Positions 18,443 to 27,652 of a stretch of 64,000 nucleotides of DNA are shown in pieces (the stretch's first letter is position 1; each line of letters begins with the position of its first letter). Both the position numbers and the translations under genes were made by a program. This DNA comes from Balneolaceae bacterium (GTDB taxonomy: Bacteria; Bacteroidota; Rhodothermia; Balneolales; Balneolaceae). The stretch is taken from assembly GCA_017640665.1 (NCBI GenBank), contig JAEPQE010000001.1, positions 1,555,525-1,619,524 of the forward strand, in the 5' to 3' direction. The notes under the pieces were generated by a model that saw nothing but the letters and a program-made list of their open reading frames with translations, ran no database searches and was not told the DNA's origin.

Positions 18443-18470
18443 AAAAGCCCGCTATTTCTAGCGGGCTTTT
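18443..18470 (+). terminator. Terminator between the TPR/LuxR paralogues
   Basis: A perfect 12-bp stem AAAAGCCCGCTA/TAGCGGGCTTTT with loop TTTC lies three bases after the stop. The symmetric A/T ends make it usable from both strands. It shows that the two paralogues are transcribed separately. Confidence 0.88.
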
Positions 18471-18765
18471 GCTTGTCTGGGTCAGTAGTAGTTATGCTAA
18501 CCACAACACTTTGTGTGGAGTGAGTTAGTTTCTTATAAAAAGAGAGTAATCGGAGTCATCCGAGAACTCACAGGGTATTTATAGGATAAGCTTAAGGTGA
18601 TTATCCTACAAGGTTATGTTGGGTACATTTACAATAATAGCCATTCGAAACAGGCTAAAAATACTATGTAGACCTTTTGTAGAGGTCTATTTAAAAAAAA
18701 TATTCATCCAATTACATAAACTAATTGTAGTTTTGGGATAGATATTTGATCTACAACAAACTTTT
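18471..18765. other. Intergenic region without a gene; inverted repeat and direct-repeat site
   Basis: No convincing coding frame exists on either strand of this roughly 300-bp gap. It contains a perfect 8-bp inverted repeat TAGGATAA...TTATCCTA (18582-18589 and 18601-18608) and the direct-repeat site at 18667-18684 described separately. Confidence 0.6.
18667..18684 (+). promoter_or_regulatory. TGTAG-type direct-repeat site 3
   Basis: TGTAGACCTTTTGTAGAG contains two TGTAGA cores 11 bp apart, 81 bases upstream of the second TPR/LuxR gene. It is the best-matched pair together with site 4. Confidence 0.5.
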
Positions 18766-20373
18766 ATGTTACAAGGGATATTCAGGGTAGTACTCCTACT
18801 CGCTTTTTTATGCTTAAATCAATCAGTGTTTGCTCAACTCGAAGACGCTTCTATTTCTGATTTGAGAAAACAGTTGGAAGTTGCAAATGATCCGGATTTA
18901 AGCGGCGAGATCTATGAACGTATAATAACTGCACACATGCGGGTAGATACAGACAGCATGTATTACTTTGCTGAGCAGTTTAATAATTTTGCAAACCGGC
19001 AAAATGATGATCTTCTGAGATTGAAAGCTTTATATCATTTAGGACGATATCATGCAGTGAAGGGTGAGGGCGATGAAGCTATAAAGTATTTTGAAGATGC
19101 CTATGCAAAGCTCGAAACATCAACCGATCCTTCTTTTCAAGGGAAAGTAATCGGGATGATGGGTTATACCTATTATTCTAACGGTCAGTACGATTTTGCG
19201 ATCAGATACTACGAAGAGTCTCTTACATATTTCAGACAGGCAAATGATCAAAGATCGACAGCTATTGCCATCAGTACTATTGGTAGTATTTATTATCAAT
19301 TGAGAGATTTTGACGCAGCAAAGGCCCAGTATTTAGAGTCACTGGAAATCAAAGAAGAGCTTAAAGATTCTGTACTCATGAGTACAGACCTTACTAACAT
19401 CGGTCTTATTTACCAAAGAGAGGGGAAACTGGATTCGGCTCTGGTATTTAGTTTGAAAGCGTTGGAAATAGACCAGAAGTTTAATAATCAATTTGGAATC
19501 GCTGATATTTATGGAGACCTCTCTTCTATTTATCGTGAGCAAGGGAGCCTTTCTGAAGCAACTTACTATGCTACCAGATCATTAGAAGTAGCAAGTTCAG
19601 TAAACTCTCTTCCGTTGATCAGGGATGCGCACCAACTCCTATATGTTACCTATCAGGTTGCAGGTAATCTGCATTCCGCGCTTTTTCATCACGAAGAATT
19701 TAAGGCGTACAGTGATAGCATCATCAATATTTCAACACAACAGGAATTGGTAAATGCGCAGGAAAAATATGAATCCCAGAAGAAAGAACAAGAAATTCTG
19801 TTATTAGAGGCAGAGAACAAAGAGGCTCAGCTAAAAGTGACCATTGCGATTTTAGTAGCTGTCTCTTTCATAATAATTCTGAGCGTGGCTTACTGGCAAA
19901 CCACGAAGCGGAAGGAGCGGGAGCGGGCATTGCAGGTTCAAAGTATCCAAAAAGAGCTCGAAAATTATGGGTTGTTGATCAATGAAAAAGATTCATTTAT
20001 AAACGAGGTGATTGATAAACTCAAAAACTTTACCAAAGAGCTAAAGACCTTTGAGTCAAAACGGGAAATGAATACACTGATAGATTCTCTGCATCAGAAT
20101 GTGAAGCTAACAGACGATGAAGATCAATTATTCCACCGCATCGAGCAAATAAACAGCGGCTTTTTCAGAAAACTGGATAATAAAACAGACTCATTAACTA
20201 AAGGAGAACGAAGACTGGCTTCTCTTGTACAGATGGATCTTTCAAACAAAGAGATTGGAAGTATAATCGGGATTAATGCAAAAAGTGTTACGCAGGCCCG
20301 GTATCGTTTAAAGAAAAAACTAAGCCTTGAACCGGAAGAAGATCTGGCGCAATACCTAAAGCAACTTGGGTAA
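18766..20373 (+). CDS. TPR membrane protein with C-terminal LuxR-like helix-turn-helix (paralogue 2)
   Basis: The 535-residue protein matches its upstream neighbour over its full length: signal peptide (ending VFAQ), the DSMYYFAEQF helix, LGRYHAVKGEGDEAIKYF and SIYYQLRDFDAAKAQYLESL tetratricopeptide repeats, a coiled coil, a membrane helix (about 357-377) and a LuxR-like helix-turn-helix ending (LTKGERRLASLVQMDLSNKEIGSIIGINAKSV as key motif). Such tandem duplicates usually diverge in ligand sensing while keeping related DNA targets. It has its own upstream direct-repeat site (18667-18684) and is isolated from the first copy by a terminator. It converges on the metallopeptidase-like gene with 12 bases between stops. 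Confidence 0.82.
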   Translation: MLQGIFRVVLLLAFLCLNQSVFAQLEDASISDLRKQLEVANDPDLSGEIYERIITAHMRVDTDSMYYFAEQFNNFANRQNDDLLRLKALYHLGRYHAVKGEGDEAIKYFEDAYAKLETSTDPSFQGKVIGMMGYTYYSNGQYDFAIRYYEESLTYFRQANDQRSTAIAISTIGSIYYQLRDFDAAKAQYLESLEIKEELKDSVLMSTDLTNIGLIYQREGKLDSALVFSLKALEIDQKFNNQFGIADIYGDLSSIYREQGSLSEATYYATRSLEVASSVNSLPLIRDAHQLLYVTYQVAGNLHSALFHHEEFKAYSDSIINISTQQELVNAQEKYESQKKEQEILLLEAENKEAQLKVTIAILVAVSFIIILSVAYWQTTKRKERERALQVQSIQKELENYGLLINEKDSFINEVIDKLKNFTKELKTFESKREMNTLIDSLHQNVKLTDDEDQLFHRIEQINSGFFRKLDNKTDSLTKGERRLASLVQMDLSNKEIGSIIGINAKSVTQARYRLKKKLSLEPEEDLAQYLKQLG

Positions 20374-20385
20374 AGTGAGTTCTGT

Positions 20386-23205
20386 TTAAAACGAAATTCG
20401 AACGAAGAAATCAAAGTTTGTTGCAGGATCACCATCAAAGGCATCGGGTAAAAAGCTTTGACGAATCACAAAGCTTACAGGCAAAACGTTGAGCATCACA
20501 TTATCAAAAATAAGCTCACCGCCGAAGGATTTTCGGGTTAAGGTAGAATTAGCAAAGAAAACGTTCGATTCAGCAACATCAAAAAAACCATTCAGTCGTA
20601 TTCTCTTGAAATAGGCAAAGTTGAAGAATCCCCAATCCGGATAAAGTAGGGGGAGCTGATAGTTAAGGGAAAGTCGGTACACTTCATCATTAAGTACATA
20701 AGCATAGCCCCTGGCATAATTAAACAGATCGGAATATTGATATACATTCGAAAGTGATTCCCTTTGATATTCCCCTTCAATTAAAATGCCGTGGTTCAAT
20801 GCCAATCCTGGAAGATATATTCCACTCTGAATGTTGAAACGCTCTCCCGAAATACTTGCCAAAGATCTGGAATAATAGGCGAATAGATATTGCCCAAATC
20901 TAGATTGTACATTTTGATATGCTCTGCGCCGGATGTTATAGGCCTGAATACTCAGCTCAAAAGAAGTAATATTCCGTGAGGTATTTGAGGCTGAAAAACC
21001 ATTATCCAGTTGATACCCAACTAAATCAGTATCGATAGTAACTCCGGTAGAGTAATTACCCCGTTGCCAGGCAAGTGGAATTGATACTCCGGCGCTGAAT
21101 GCATTCTGTTCAAACCGATCTATAAATAAAGAATCATTTTCTGCAAGAACTACAGCGCTTCTATCGGAATTAAAAGCGGATAGTTTAATTACAGGAAAAA
21201 ATTTTCCGTATTGAGCAGAAACTCCATAACTGAATGTCTCTTCATTAGTATTGAAGCCACCAATCAGGTTGGCATTAAAATCATTTAGAATATTTGTGAA
21301 GCCTAGTCTTCCAAACACCTCACTAGACCCTCCCGAAACTCCCCAGTCGTGCAGCTTAGTTCCTTTCAGAAAGCCACGATAAGTGGTGCTTTCAATACCG
21401 GTATCAGGGATTTTGTCGAGAATGTTTCCTTCATAATCCGCTAGTTTAATATTAAAACGACCCATCTCAGCAGGTTCAACAGGGTCGATTTCTTTTTGGA
21501 GTGATTCTGAGATTTTCAATGAACTCAATACATATCCTTTCTCCGTAAACTCGCTGAAGATAATGGTTTCTCCATCGGTGGAAATATCCGGCTGATATGC
21601 ACCGATTGTTGCAGAAGTGAGTTGAGTGATTTTCCGGCTTCCATCTAAGTCCACAGAAAAAATATTGTCTATACCGGAATAAGAGGCAACGAATACTACC
21701 CGGTTTTTTCCAACAGAAATACTTCCAATGGTGTGATGAGTCCAATTAGTTAACGGAGTGATTCTATTCTTCTCAATATCATATTTTAGAATAGCTAATT
21801 GATGTCTTTGCTTGGCAACATAAACGATTGACTTATCATCTGAAGTCCAGTTTGGATAGGATATAATATGCTGATTTGGGTTTTGAAGTACATGCTCAAC
21901 CAGTCCCGTTTCAATATCAAGAAGTACAATATCGGATTCTAATTCAGAGGTATATCTGGCGGCTGCAATCCGTGAGCCATCACCCGAAACCTGAGGAGAA
22001 AAGAATTTAGTTTTCTGTGCGATCGTCTTCTTTTCTCCGGTTGTAATGTCGAAGGTGACTACTTTGGTATAACTTAGATTTCCCCACCTTACATCACGCT
22101 GGTATTCTGTCCAGGCAAGCCGGTTATTATTTTCAGAAAGGAATGTATTAACAGAGGTTCCAATCTGCGTGAGCAGTGTATGCGAGTCTTCTTTCAGGTG
22201 ATATACTGCCGGAGTTTTTTTGAAACTGGAGCCCAAATAAAGAACACTACCGTCGTTCGTATACTTCGCGTATTGATGATTAGTCACTGTTTTTTGTTTT
22301 TCAGTGATTGAAGTATGTGTAGTAATGGGAATTCGTTCAAGCTCTTCCACCCATTGTTCTCTAAGCTCAGAATAAGCTGCTTTATACATAGCTGGCGCTC
22401 TCATCCCGGTATGGATATTCATAGCTCCGGAAAAAGGATATAGGATTGTTTTGTAAGCTCCTGCATCCGCAAGTATATTTTTCCAGACATCCTGACCAAA
22501 GTTATTGCGCCCGTAATTTGTAATTGCATACCCAAGCGGGTAGCGACTCGGGACTATATCTTTATAAGATCCGTTTCTTGCTTTTATGTACGAGTAGTCA
22601 AGATCATTAAGTAGCAATGCCCGTTGTTCTTTAAAGAATACAGGAGCTCTGCCGCGACCGCTATTAGTCAAGACAGTTTCGCTAACCACCGCATCTCCTT
22701 CTAAATACCAGTTTGGGATAGCAAGAAACATGGCTCCTGCCCAGCCGCCTTGTCCCTGGAGTACGTGGAATACTTTGGTTGCTCCACGATTCGCATTGGA
22801 AAACTGAAGAGCGTGTCTGTATTCATGAATAGCAAGTTCATCCAGCCAGTTACTGGTGCCAATTATCTGGTTATTTTGGAAAGGAGTAGTATAGAACTCA
22901 CTTATATAAGGAGACAGGCTAACATAACCATTGCTGACCACTCTGTTCGTTTGAAGAACTAAATCAATCTTTTTGGTTCTTGTCCCTACCGTTGTTAAGT
23001 GGTTTTTGTGAAGATAGTTGATCAGGTTAGAAATTCGTTTAGCTTCCTCTTCCTGACCTTCAGGATATATAACACGCAGGATGTCGGTATTAATTTGCAT
23101 CCATTTTACTGAAGGAGGGTGCCCGCCAAATGGAACTTGCGCAATGCCTGACTTCAGGAAGCACAGTAAAATTAAAGACGTTAACAGGAGTAACCGCGAC
23201 ATCAA
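20386..23205 (-). CDS. Gluzincin-like/TolB-propeller/outer-membrane barrel fusion protein
   Basis: The 939-residue protein has a signal peptide (about 1-22). The N-terminal part (about 25-290) resembles peptidase-MA-type gluzincins: HExxH is HEYRH (H127, E128, H131), followed by a NWYLEGDA glutamate (E169) as likely third zinc ligand. A beta-propeller of TolB/WD40-like type follows (about 300-600; IVLLDIETG, YPNWTSDDKSIVYVA, AYQPDISTDGETIIFSE). The last about 300 residues alternate polar and hydrophobic strands and end in NFDFFVRISF with terminal phenylalanine, as in an outer-membrane barrel. It may be a barrel-anchored peptidase or a binding protein using an inactive peptidase fold. Neither has been shown. 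Confidence 0.75.
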   Translation of the reverse strand: MMSRLLLLTSLILLCFLKSGIAQVPFGGHPPSVKWMQINTDILRVIYPEGQEEEAKRISNLINYLHKNHLTTVGTRTKKIDLVLQTNRVVSNGYVSLSPYISEFYTTPFQNNQIIGTSNWLDELAIHEYRHALQFSNANRGATKVFHVLQGQGGWAGAMFLAIPNWYLEGDAVVSETVLTNSGRGRAPVFFKEQRALLLNDLDYSYIKARNGSYKDIVPSRYPLGYAITNYGRNNFGQDVWKNILADAGAYKTILYPFSGAMNIHTGMRAPAMYKAAYSELREQWVEELERIPITTHTSITEKQKTVTNHQYAKYTNDGSVLYLGSSFKKTPAVYHLKEDSHTLLTQIGTSVNTFLSENNNRLAWTEYQRDVRWGNLSYTKVVTFDITTGEKKTIAQKTKFFSPQVSGDGSRIAAARYTSELESDIVLLDIETGLVEHVLQNPNQHIISYPNWTSDDKSIVYVAKQRHQLAILKYDIEKNRITPLTNWTHHTIGSISVGKNRVVFVASYSGIDNIFSVDLDGSRKITQLTSATIGAYQPDISTDGETIIFSEFTEKGYVLSSLKISESLQKEIDPVEPAEMGRFNIKLADYEGNILDKIPDTGIESTTYRGFLKGTKLHDWGVSGGSSEVFGRLGFTNILNDFNANLIGGFNTNEETFSYGVSAQYGKFFPVIKLSAFNSDRSAVVLAENDSLFIDRFEQNAFSAGVSIPLAWQRGNYSTGVTIDTDLVGYQLDNGFSASNTSRNITSFELSIQAYNIRRRAYQNVQSRFGQYLFAYYSRSLASISGERFNIQSGIYLPGLALNHGILIEGEYQRESLSNVYQYSDLFNYARGYAYVLNDEVYRLSLNYQLPLLYPDWGFFNFAYFKRIRLNGFFDVAESNVFFANSTLTRKSFGGELIFDNVMLNVLPVSFVIRQSFLPDAFDGDPATNFDFFVRISF

Positions 23206-23277
23206 ACTTCTCGGATGAATTATTAATCAATAAGATAATCCTATTGTACGAAAAGTGAAGCCATGTATTGTAAATGG

Positions 23278-23499
23278 TTAGCTGAGAAAGAATATTTTCT
23301 TCAGCAAAGAGCGGTTTTCGGGCTGGCTCTCGTATTTCTTAAAGTTTGGGTACTTAACCCGGCAGCTCTGGCAGGCAAATTTCTTTTCTCCTGCCAGGGA
23401 TACTTCCGCTAGTTCTACAACGTAATTTCCGATCAGTCTTAATTCCCCTTCTTTGGAGTAGCATATATCGCACACTCTTTCTGAACTGAACCCACTCAT
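23278..23499 (-). CDS. Small CxxC...CQxC putative zinc-ribbon protein (73 aa)
   Basis: The 73-residue paralogue of the 84-aa protein at 11387-11641 has cysteine pairs C10/C13 and C43/C46 with the same 30-residue spacing. Shared blocks are CDxCxSxEGxxRLIGxYxVxLAxV, ACQSCRxK and a C-terminal NRSLLK. As in the 11-12 kb locus, it lies directly downstream of a giant type IX cargo gene on the same strand (114 bases after the 23614-27636 gene). Direct-repeat site 4 lies 88 bases upstream. The conserved order hints at a role linked to the cargo protein or its regulation, but the function is unknown. Confidence 0.7.
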   Translation of the reverse strand: MSGFSSERVCDICYSKEGELRLIGNYVVELAEVSLAGEKKFACQSCRVKYPNFKKYESQPENRSLLKKIFFLS

Positions 23500-23587
23500 A
23501 GTTACTCTTCCTTATTTATTGCCAAGTAGATGCCTTTCTGGTTTAACCGGCATAATTATAACAGATAGAGTTAATAAACAGGAGTGT

Positions 23588-23605
23588 TGTAGATATTTTG
23601 TAGAG
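23588..23605 (+). promoter_or_regulatory. TGTAG-type direct-repeat site 4
   Basis: TGTAGATATTTTGTAGAG has TGTAGA cores 11 bp apart. It lies between the end of the 1340-aa cargo gene and the start of the 73-aa CxxC gene. Confidence 0.45.
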
Positions 23606-23613
23606 TTTTATTT

Positions 23614-26600
23614 CTATTTAATCAGCATAAGTTTTTTAGTGATAATTTGATGGTCAGTTTTTAACTGGTAGATGTACATGCCACTTGACAGGGAAGAGGC
23701 ATCAAATCTAACGGAATAAATACCGGCTGCTTTTAGTTCGTTATCAATTAAAGTAGCAACTTTTCTTCCCAGAACGTCATACACCAGCAATTCCACTCGT
23801 GATGATGCAGGAACCCCAAATGAAATTGTGGTAGACGGGTTAAATGGGTTAGGGTAGTTTTGAGACAACTCTAATTTTTCTGGAATACCCAAGTCGGTTT
23901 GGTCATTGTTTACTAATTCTTTCACTGTTACTGTGAAAGAAGCAGAAACTTCATCAAATCCATCATCTGCAAACACAGTGATAACTGCTTCACCGAGGAA
24001 GGTTGGTTCCGGTGAAATCGTCAGATCAAATCCATCCAGCGAAACGGATAAACCACTCGTATCTGAAGCAGCACCAAGCGAAAGCGCCTGCCCATCGGGA
24101 TCAGAAACCTCAAGCTGAATTGTAAACGAGCTCCCAAGGGTTGTGGATGTATCTTTAATTGCAGCAATTATAGGTAGCTGATTTATGAATTCAACATAAA
24201 CTCTGAACTTCGTGGATGAAATATTAATCCCATCTGATACAGATATCATGATGGTTGCCATTCCGGTAAAGTCAGCATCCATACTTATAGAAAGTATACT
24301 CTCATCTAAGGAAACTACAACTGCTGAAGTGTCTGAGGAAACGGTTACCGTAAGTTGATCCTGATTTAAATCCGAAAACTTAAGAGGTACCGAAAAAGAG
24401 GCCCCTTTTTCAACAGATGTATCTGCAACAGAAGAGAGGAAAGGAGGTTCATTTAATGATTCAGTACTCATCCCCAATCCTACAATAGATGTTTGGGCAA
24501 CCGGAATGGTTAACGTATCTCCACTTTTAGTTGTACTGAGGATTACCTCCCAACCATAAGTATCTTCATCGTAGCTGTACGCTTGATAATCGGATGCAAG
24601 AACCGAGTCGACAATCTGGATAAAAGCAGGTTTATTGAATGTAATGTTTTGGATGGAACTGTCTGGCGCAAAAGAACCAACTACATAAGATTGATCGATA
24701 TTAGTAGATTCGGCCTCGATAAAAGGATGCGGAACAACCGTGGTTCCAAAGAAATAATTATCGGTTTCAAGTACGGTAGAATCCTGGAAAATCAGGCGTG
24801 TACCTTTCAGCCATTCCAGAGTGTCACTTTCGATGCCCAATTCTGCATCAACGATAAAATCCTGATCATCCATAATTGGATTGGAGGCAAAAAGTAAGGC
24901 CGCGAAACGAATAACGCCCTGTTCCACATCTATTTCGGTTACTTCAAATATTCCCGGGGAGAGTACTCCTTCGGCACTTAAACCAAAAACACTGACACCA
25001 CCCGGAAGTATGTTTTCAAAAATCGGAGCTTTGTCTTCTACTTGTAAAGTTCCATTAGCGATAAGTGTATCAGCATTATGGATTTCAAATTCAAAACCAT
25101 AGACTTCGAATATTCCGGTTTCTGAGGGCAATGAAAAAAGATCGGAAGTGAAATGTGGTTCGGTATCCCCATAATAAGGAACCGGGGAAGTGGAGACACC
25201 AAAGACTGTTTTTTTGAGGCCAAGAAATTGTTCCTGAACAAAAACATCTACTGAATAGGACATGGTTTTTTTAAGTGATTTTCCCAGAATCTGAGTCCTT
25301 GCTGTATTTATTAATGCACGTCTGAAACCAACCTGAGTGAGTTCTTTTACTACGCCTCCAACATTGATACTTCCTCCCGGTCCTGTTATGCTGGTTCCGG
25401 GAACATCCTGAATGAGTTGATGAAAAGAGCTTTGAACATCCCCCCACGCCTGTTGGTATTCATCAAAATCGGAAGCGCTGGCATTACCGGAAGCATAGTT
25501 ATCAAGCAGCTTTCGATATTTGTGTCCTACATTTTCAACCCGTTGATTAAAACGCTTCAGGCTGCCATAAGCTTTCAGTGGATTAAGCCCCTGGACAGTT
25601 TCGGTAATGGAAAGCCCAAGAAGGTATTGTCCGTATTTATGTGTGGCTTTATTTACAGCACCACCTTCTGTGAATACAGTACCTTGCCCCAGCAACCAGC
25701 CATCAGGATTCCCGGTATTGTCGGGAGTATACATTGAAATGGTAACGGGAGTTTTCGATTGACCTATTGGTCGCGTATTGGTTTTATATTCTCCGAATAC
25801 TTCCCCATTATCGCCAGTTGTTAGCCTGAGTGCAGCAGGAGCATCTGGTACATTACCTGTTGATGGAATAATGGTGATATTGGTATTGGATGGAACAGGA
25901 ATTCCTCTCGAATCAAATACAATTCCCTTAATGGAAGCATTTATATCCCCGGATGTAATTGTTGTAGGTTTCATTATTATACTAGCGGAATCGGGACCAA
26001 TTACTATTGGCACTTTACTTCCGGACTCCGCGGTAATTATAGGCCCACTTGGTTGAAGAGAGGCATCTACATTCCAATGGATATTATCCGGAAACTGACA
26101 GGGAACGCCACAATTAAACTGAGCTGGCATAGCAAACAATCCCAAGCCACGATGCGACTCATCGTAGGTAAATGATTGACTATTGTGTAATCGTTTTGGA
26201 GCGAGATTTACATAAGGTGCTATATAAGTGAGATTAGATACACCTTCCTCTCCAAGACGAAAGAAAGTGGTGGTAAAAGTTGGGTCAAAAATATTATCGT
26301 TGTTACTAGCCGAATGAACCACTTGAAAGATATTATTCCCTGTTAGTTTCCCCCGTATTGATACCAGTCCTAAAGAATTCAAAGCAAGTGCAATAGGAGT
26401 CCCTTCGGGAACCGCGCGACCTCTGCTATCTACGACTGAAACATAAATGTCAGCTGATTCGGCATGAAGAGCAGAAGTGAAGATATACTCATCTCCGATC
26501 CGGCTTGTAGTTCCAATAAATATTTTATCAGGGCCAACAAGAACAGGAGGAATACTTTGCGTTTCATCGATTTCCAGAGTTTCAGTATCGAGAATTAAAT

Positions 26601-27636
26601 TATCAGGATCGAACGAATTTTTATTAACTCCTGATATCTCATCAATTGCGGCGTAGCCTTTTCCATCATAACCTTCATCAATTTCCCAATGCCTTTTTTT
26701 ATAGAATTCCCAGGCATCTTCTTTAGAGTAATCAAATGTTTCAAATACACTGCCTGCGTACCAATCGGAGAAGGGAGGAGGCACCATCTGCGGAGCTAAA
26801 TAGTCAAATACAAGCTGGCCGTTTTCCCCTGCGATCAAAATATAATCCAGTGAGCTGTTTTCGCTTTCAGGCTCCTGTATTACCTGTTCGGTAGGAATTT
26901 TTCCGGGATGATTTAACCGAATCCCAAAAGGAGTTCCTGCCGGAACGGGATTTTCCTCTCCATCAAAAATAGTGATGGTAAGCTCCGCTTTTTCGGGGGT
27001 AACCCCACTGGCAGTGAAGATATACTCGTCATTGTGTTTACTTTTTGTAGTTACTACTGCATAGCTAGGTCCCATCAAAACAGGAGTTATGCTCGCTTTC
27101 TTTAAAGGAATATTTGCAACAATCTGAGCTGATTGTTCATCTTCCGGGTTTGGGATATTAACTGCTAACAACAGCGAACTCCATGTATAGTAGGATAGTT
27201 CATTTTGTTCATCATGTTTACCCCAAATAAAGTTGAGTGAGCTGTCGGGATATTGATTTTGAAATGAGCGAATACCTCTTGGGGTATAATCCGGGATATA
27301 ATCTACGGTTACCCTTCCTAGTGCATTTGTCTTAAAGTAAAAAGCGCCTCCTCCGGTTACATTCCCGCTTTCTTCCATTTTGAAAAGTGTGGGCCCCTCC
27401 ACCTTTCCATAATTGATCGAAAAAGCTACAGGTGTATTCTCGGGTACAGGGTTTCCATTATCATCAAAAAAAGTAACTGTAAATTCTCCGGTTTTTTGAG
27501 GGAATGCAGCAGAGCTGAATATATATTTCGATGAGCTTTCCCATAAGGCTGAGTCGGGAGTTTGGGAAAAAGCACTCGTGGTCAATAATAACAGAAGTAT
27601 AAGCCCTGTATTTTTAGATAAGATTTCTGTTTTCAT
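23614..27636 (-). CDS. Giant secreted Ig-like repeat protein with type IX sorting domain
   Basis: The 1340-residue protein has a signal peptide (about 1-24). Four successive modules each begin with a 'PVLxGPdxxxixt...DEYIFTs' block and continue with an Ig/invasin-like strand pair containing 'fDxxGxPVPxgTP'; the first lacks the leading block. An alpha-helical region (about 650-800) follows, then a beta-rich part, two cadherin-like repeats (about 1080-1245; xxDTSxxxGxSFxxxLxxSDxxxxxL) and the sorting domain from about 1255 ([21 protein letters not shown]). An adhesin or surface-layer role is likely. The start has a strong AGGAGA site and lies 16 bases after the lipoprotein gene, so the two form an operon. 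Confidence 0.87.
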   Translation of the reverse strand: MKTEILSKNTGLILLLLLTTSAFSQTPDSALWESSSKYIFSSAAFPQKTGEFTVTFFDDNGNPVPENTPVAFSINYGKVEGPTLFKMEESGNVTGGGAFYFKTNALGRVTVDYIPDYTPRGIRSFQNQYPDSSLNFIWGKHDEQNELSYYTWSSLLLAVNIPNPEDEQSAQIVANIPLKKASITPVLMGPSYAVVTTKSKHNDEYIFTASGVTPEKAELTITIFDGEENPVPAGTPFGIRLNHPGKIPTEQVIQEPESENSSLDYILIAGENGQLVFDYLAPQMVPPPFSDWYAGSVFETFDYSKEDAWEFYKKRHWEIDEGYDGKGYAAIDEISGVNKNSFDPDNLILDTETLEIDETQSIPPVLVGPDKIFIGTTSRIGDEYIFTSALHAESADIYVSVVDSRGRAVPEGTPIALALNSLGLVSIRGKLTGNNIFQVVHSASNNDNIFDPTFTTTFFRLGEEGVSNLTYIAPYVNLAPKRLHNSQSFTYDESHRGLGLFAMPAQFNCGVPCQFPDNIHWNVDASLQPSGPIITAESGSKVPIVIGPDSASIIMKPTTITSGDINASIKGIVFDSRGIPVPSNTNITIIPSTGNVPDAPAALRLTTGDNGEVFGEYKTNTRPIGQSKTPVTISMYTPDNTGNPDGWLLGQGTVFTEGGAVNKATHKYGQYLLGLSITETVQGLNPLKAYGSLKRFNQRVENVGHKYRKLLDNYASGNASASDFDEYQQAWGDVQSSFHQLIQDVPGTSITGPGGSINVGGVVKELTQVGFRRALINTARTQILGKSLKKTMSYSVDVFVQEQFLGLKKTVFGVSTSPVPYYGDTEPHFTSDLFSLPSETGIFEVYGFEFEIHNADTLIANGTLQVEDKAPIFENILPGGVSVFGLSAEGVLSPGIFEVTEIDVEQGVIRFAALLFASNPIMDDQDFIVDAELGIESDTLEWLKGTRLIFQDSTVLETDNYFFGTTVVPHPFIEAESTNIDQSYVVGSFAPDSSIQNITFNKPAFIQIVDSVLASDYQAYSYDEDTYGWEVILSTTKSGDTLTIPVAQTSIVGLGMSTESLNEPPFLSSVADTSVEKGASFSVPLKFSDLNQDQLTVTVSSDTSAVVVSLDESILSISMDADFTGMATIMISVSDGINISSTKFRVYVEFINQLPIIAAIKDTSTTLGSSFTIQLEVSDPDGQALSLGAASDTSGLSVSLDGFDLTISPEPTFLGEAVITVFADDGFDEVSASFTVTVKELVNNDQTDLGIPEKLELSQNYPNPFNPSTTISFGVPASSRVELLVYDVLGRKVATLIDNELKAAGIYSVRFDASSLSSGMYIYQLKTDHQIITKKLMLIK

Positions 27637-27652
27637 AAAATTCTCCTGTTAA

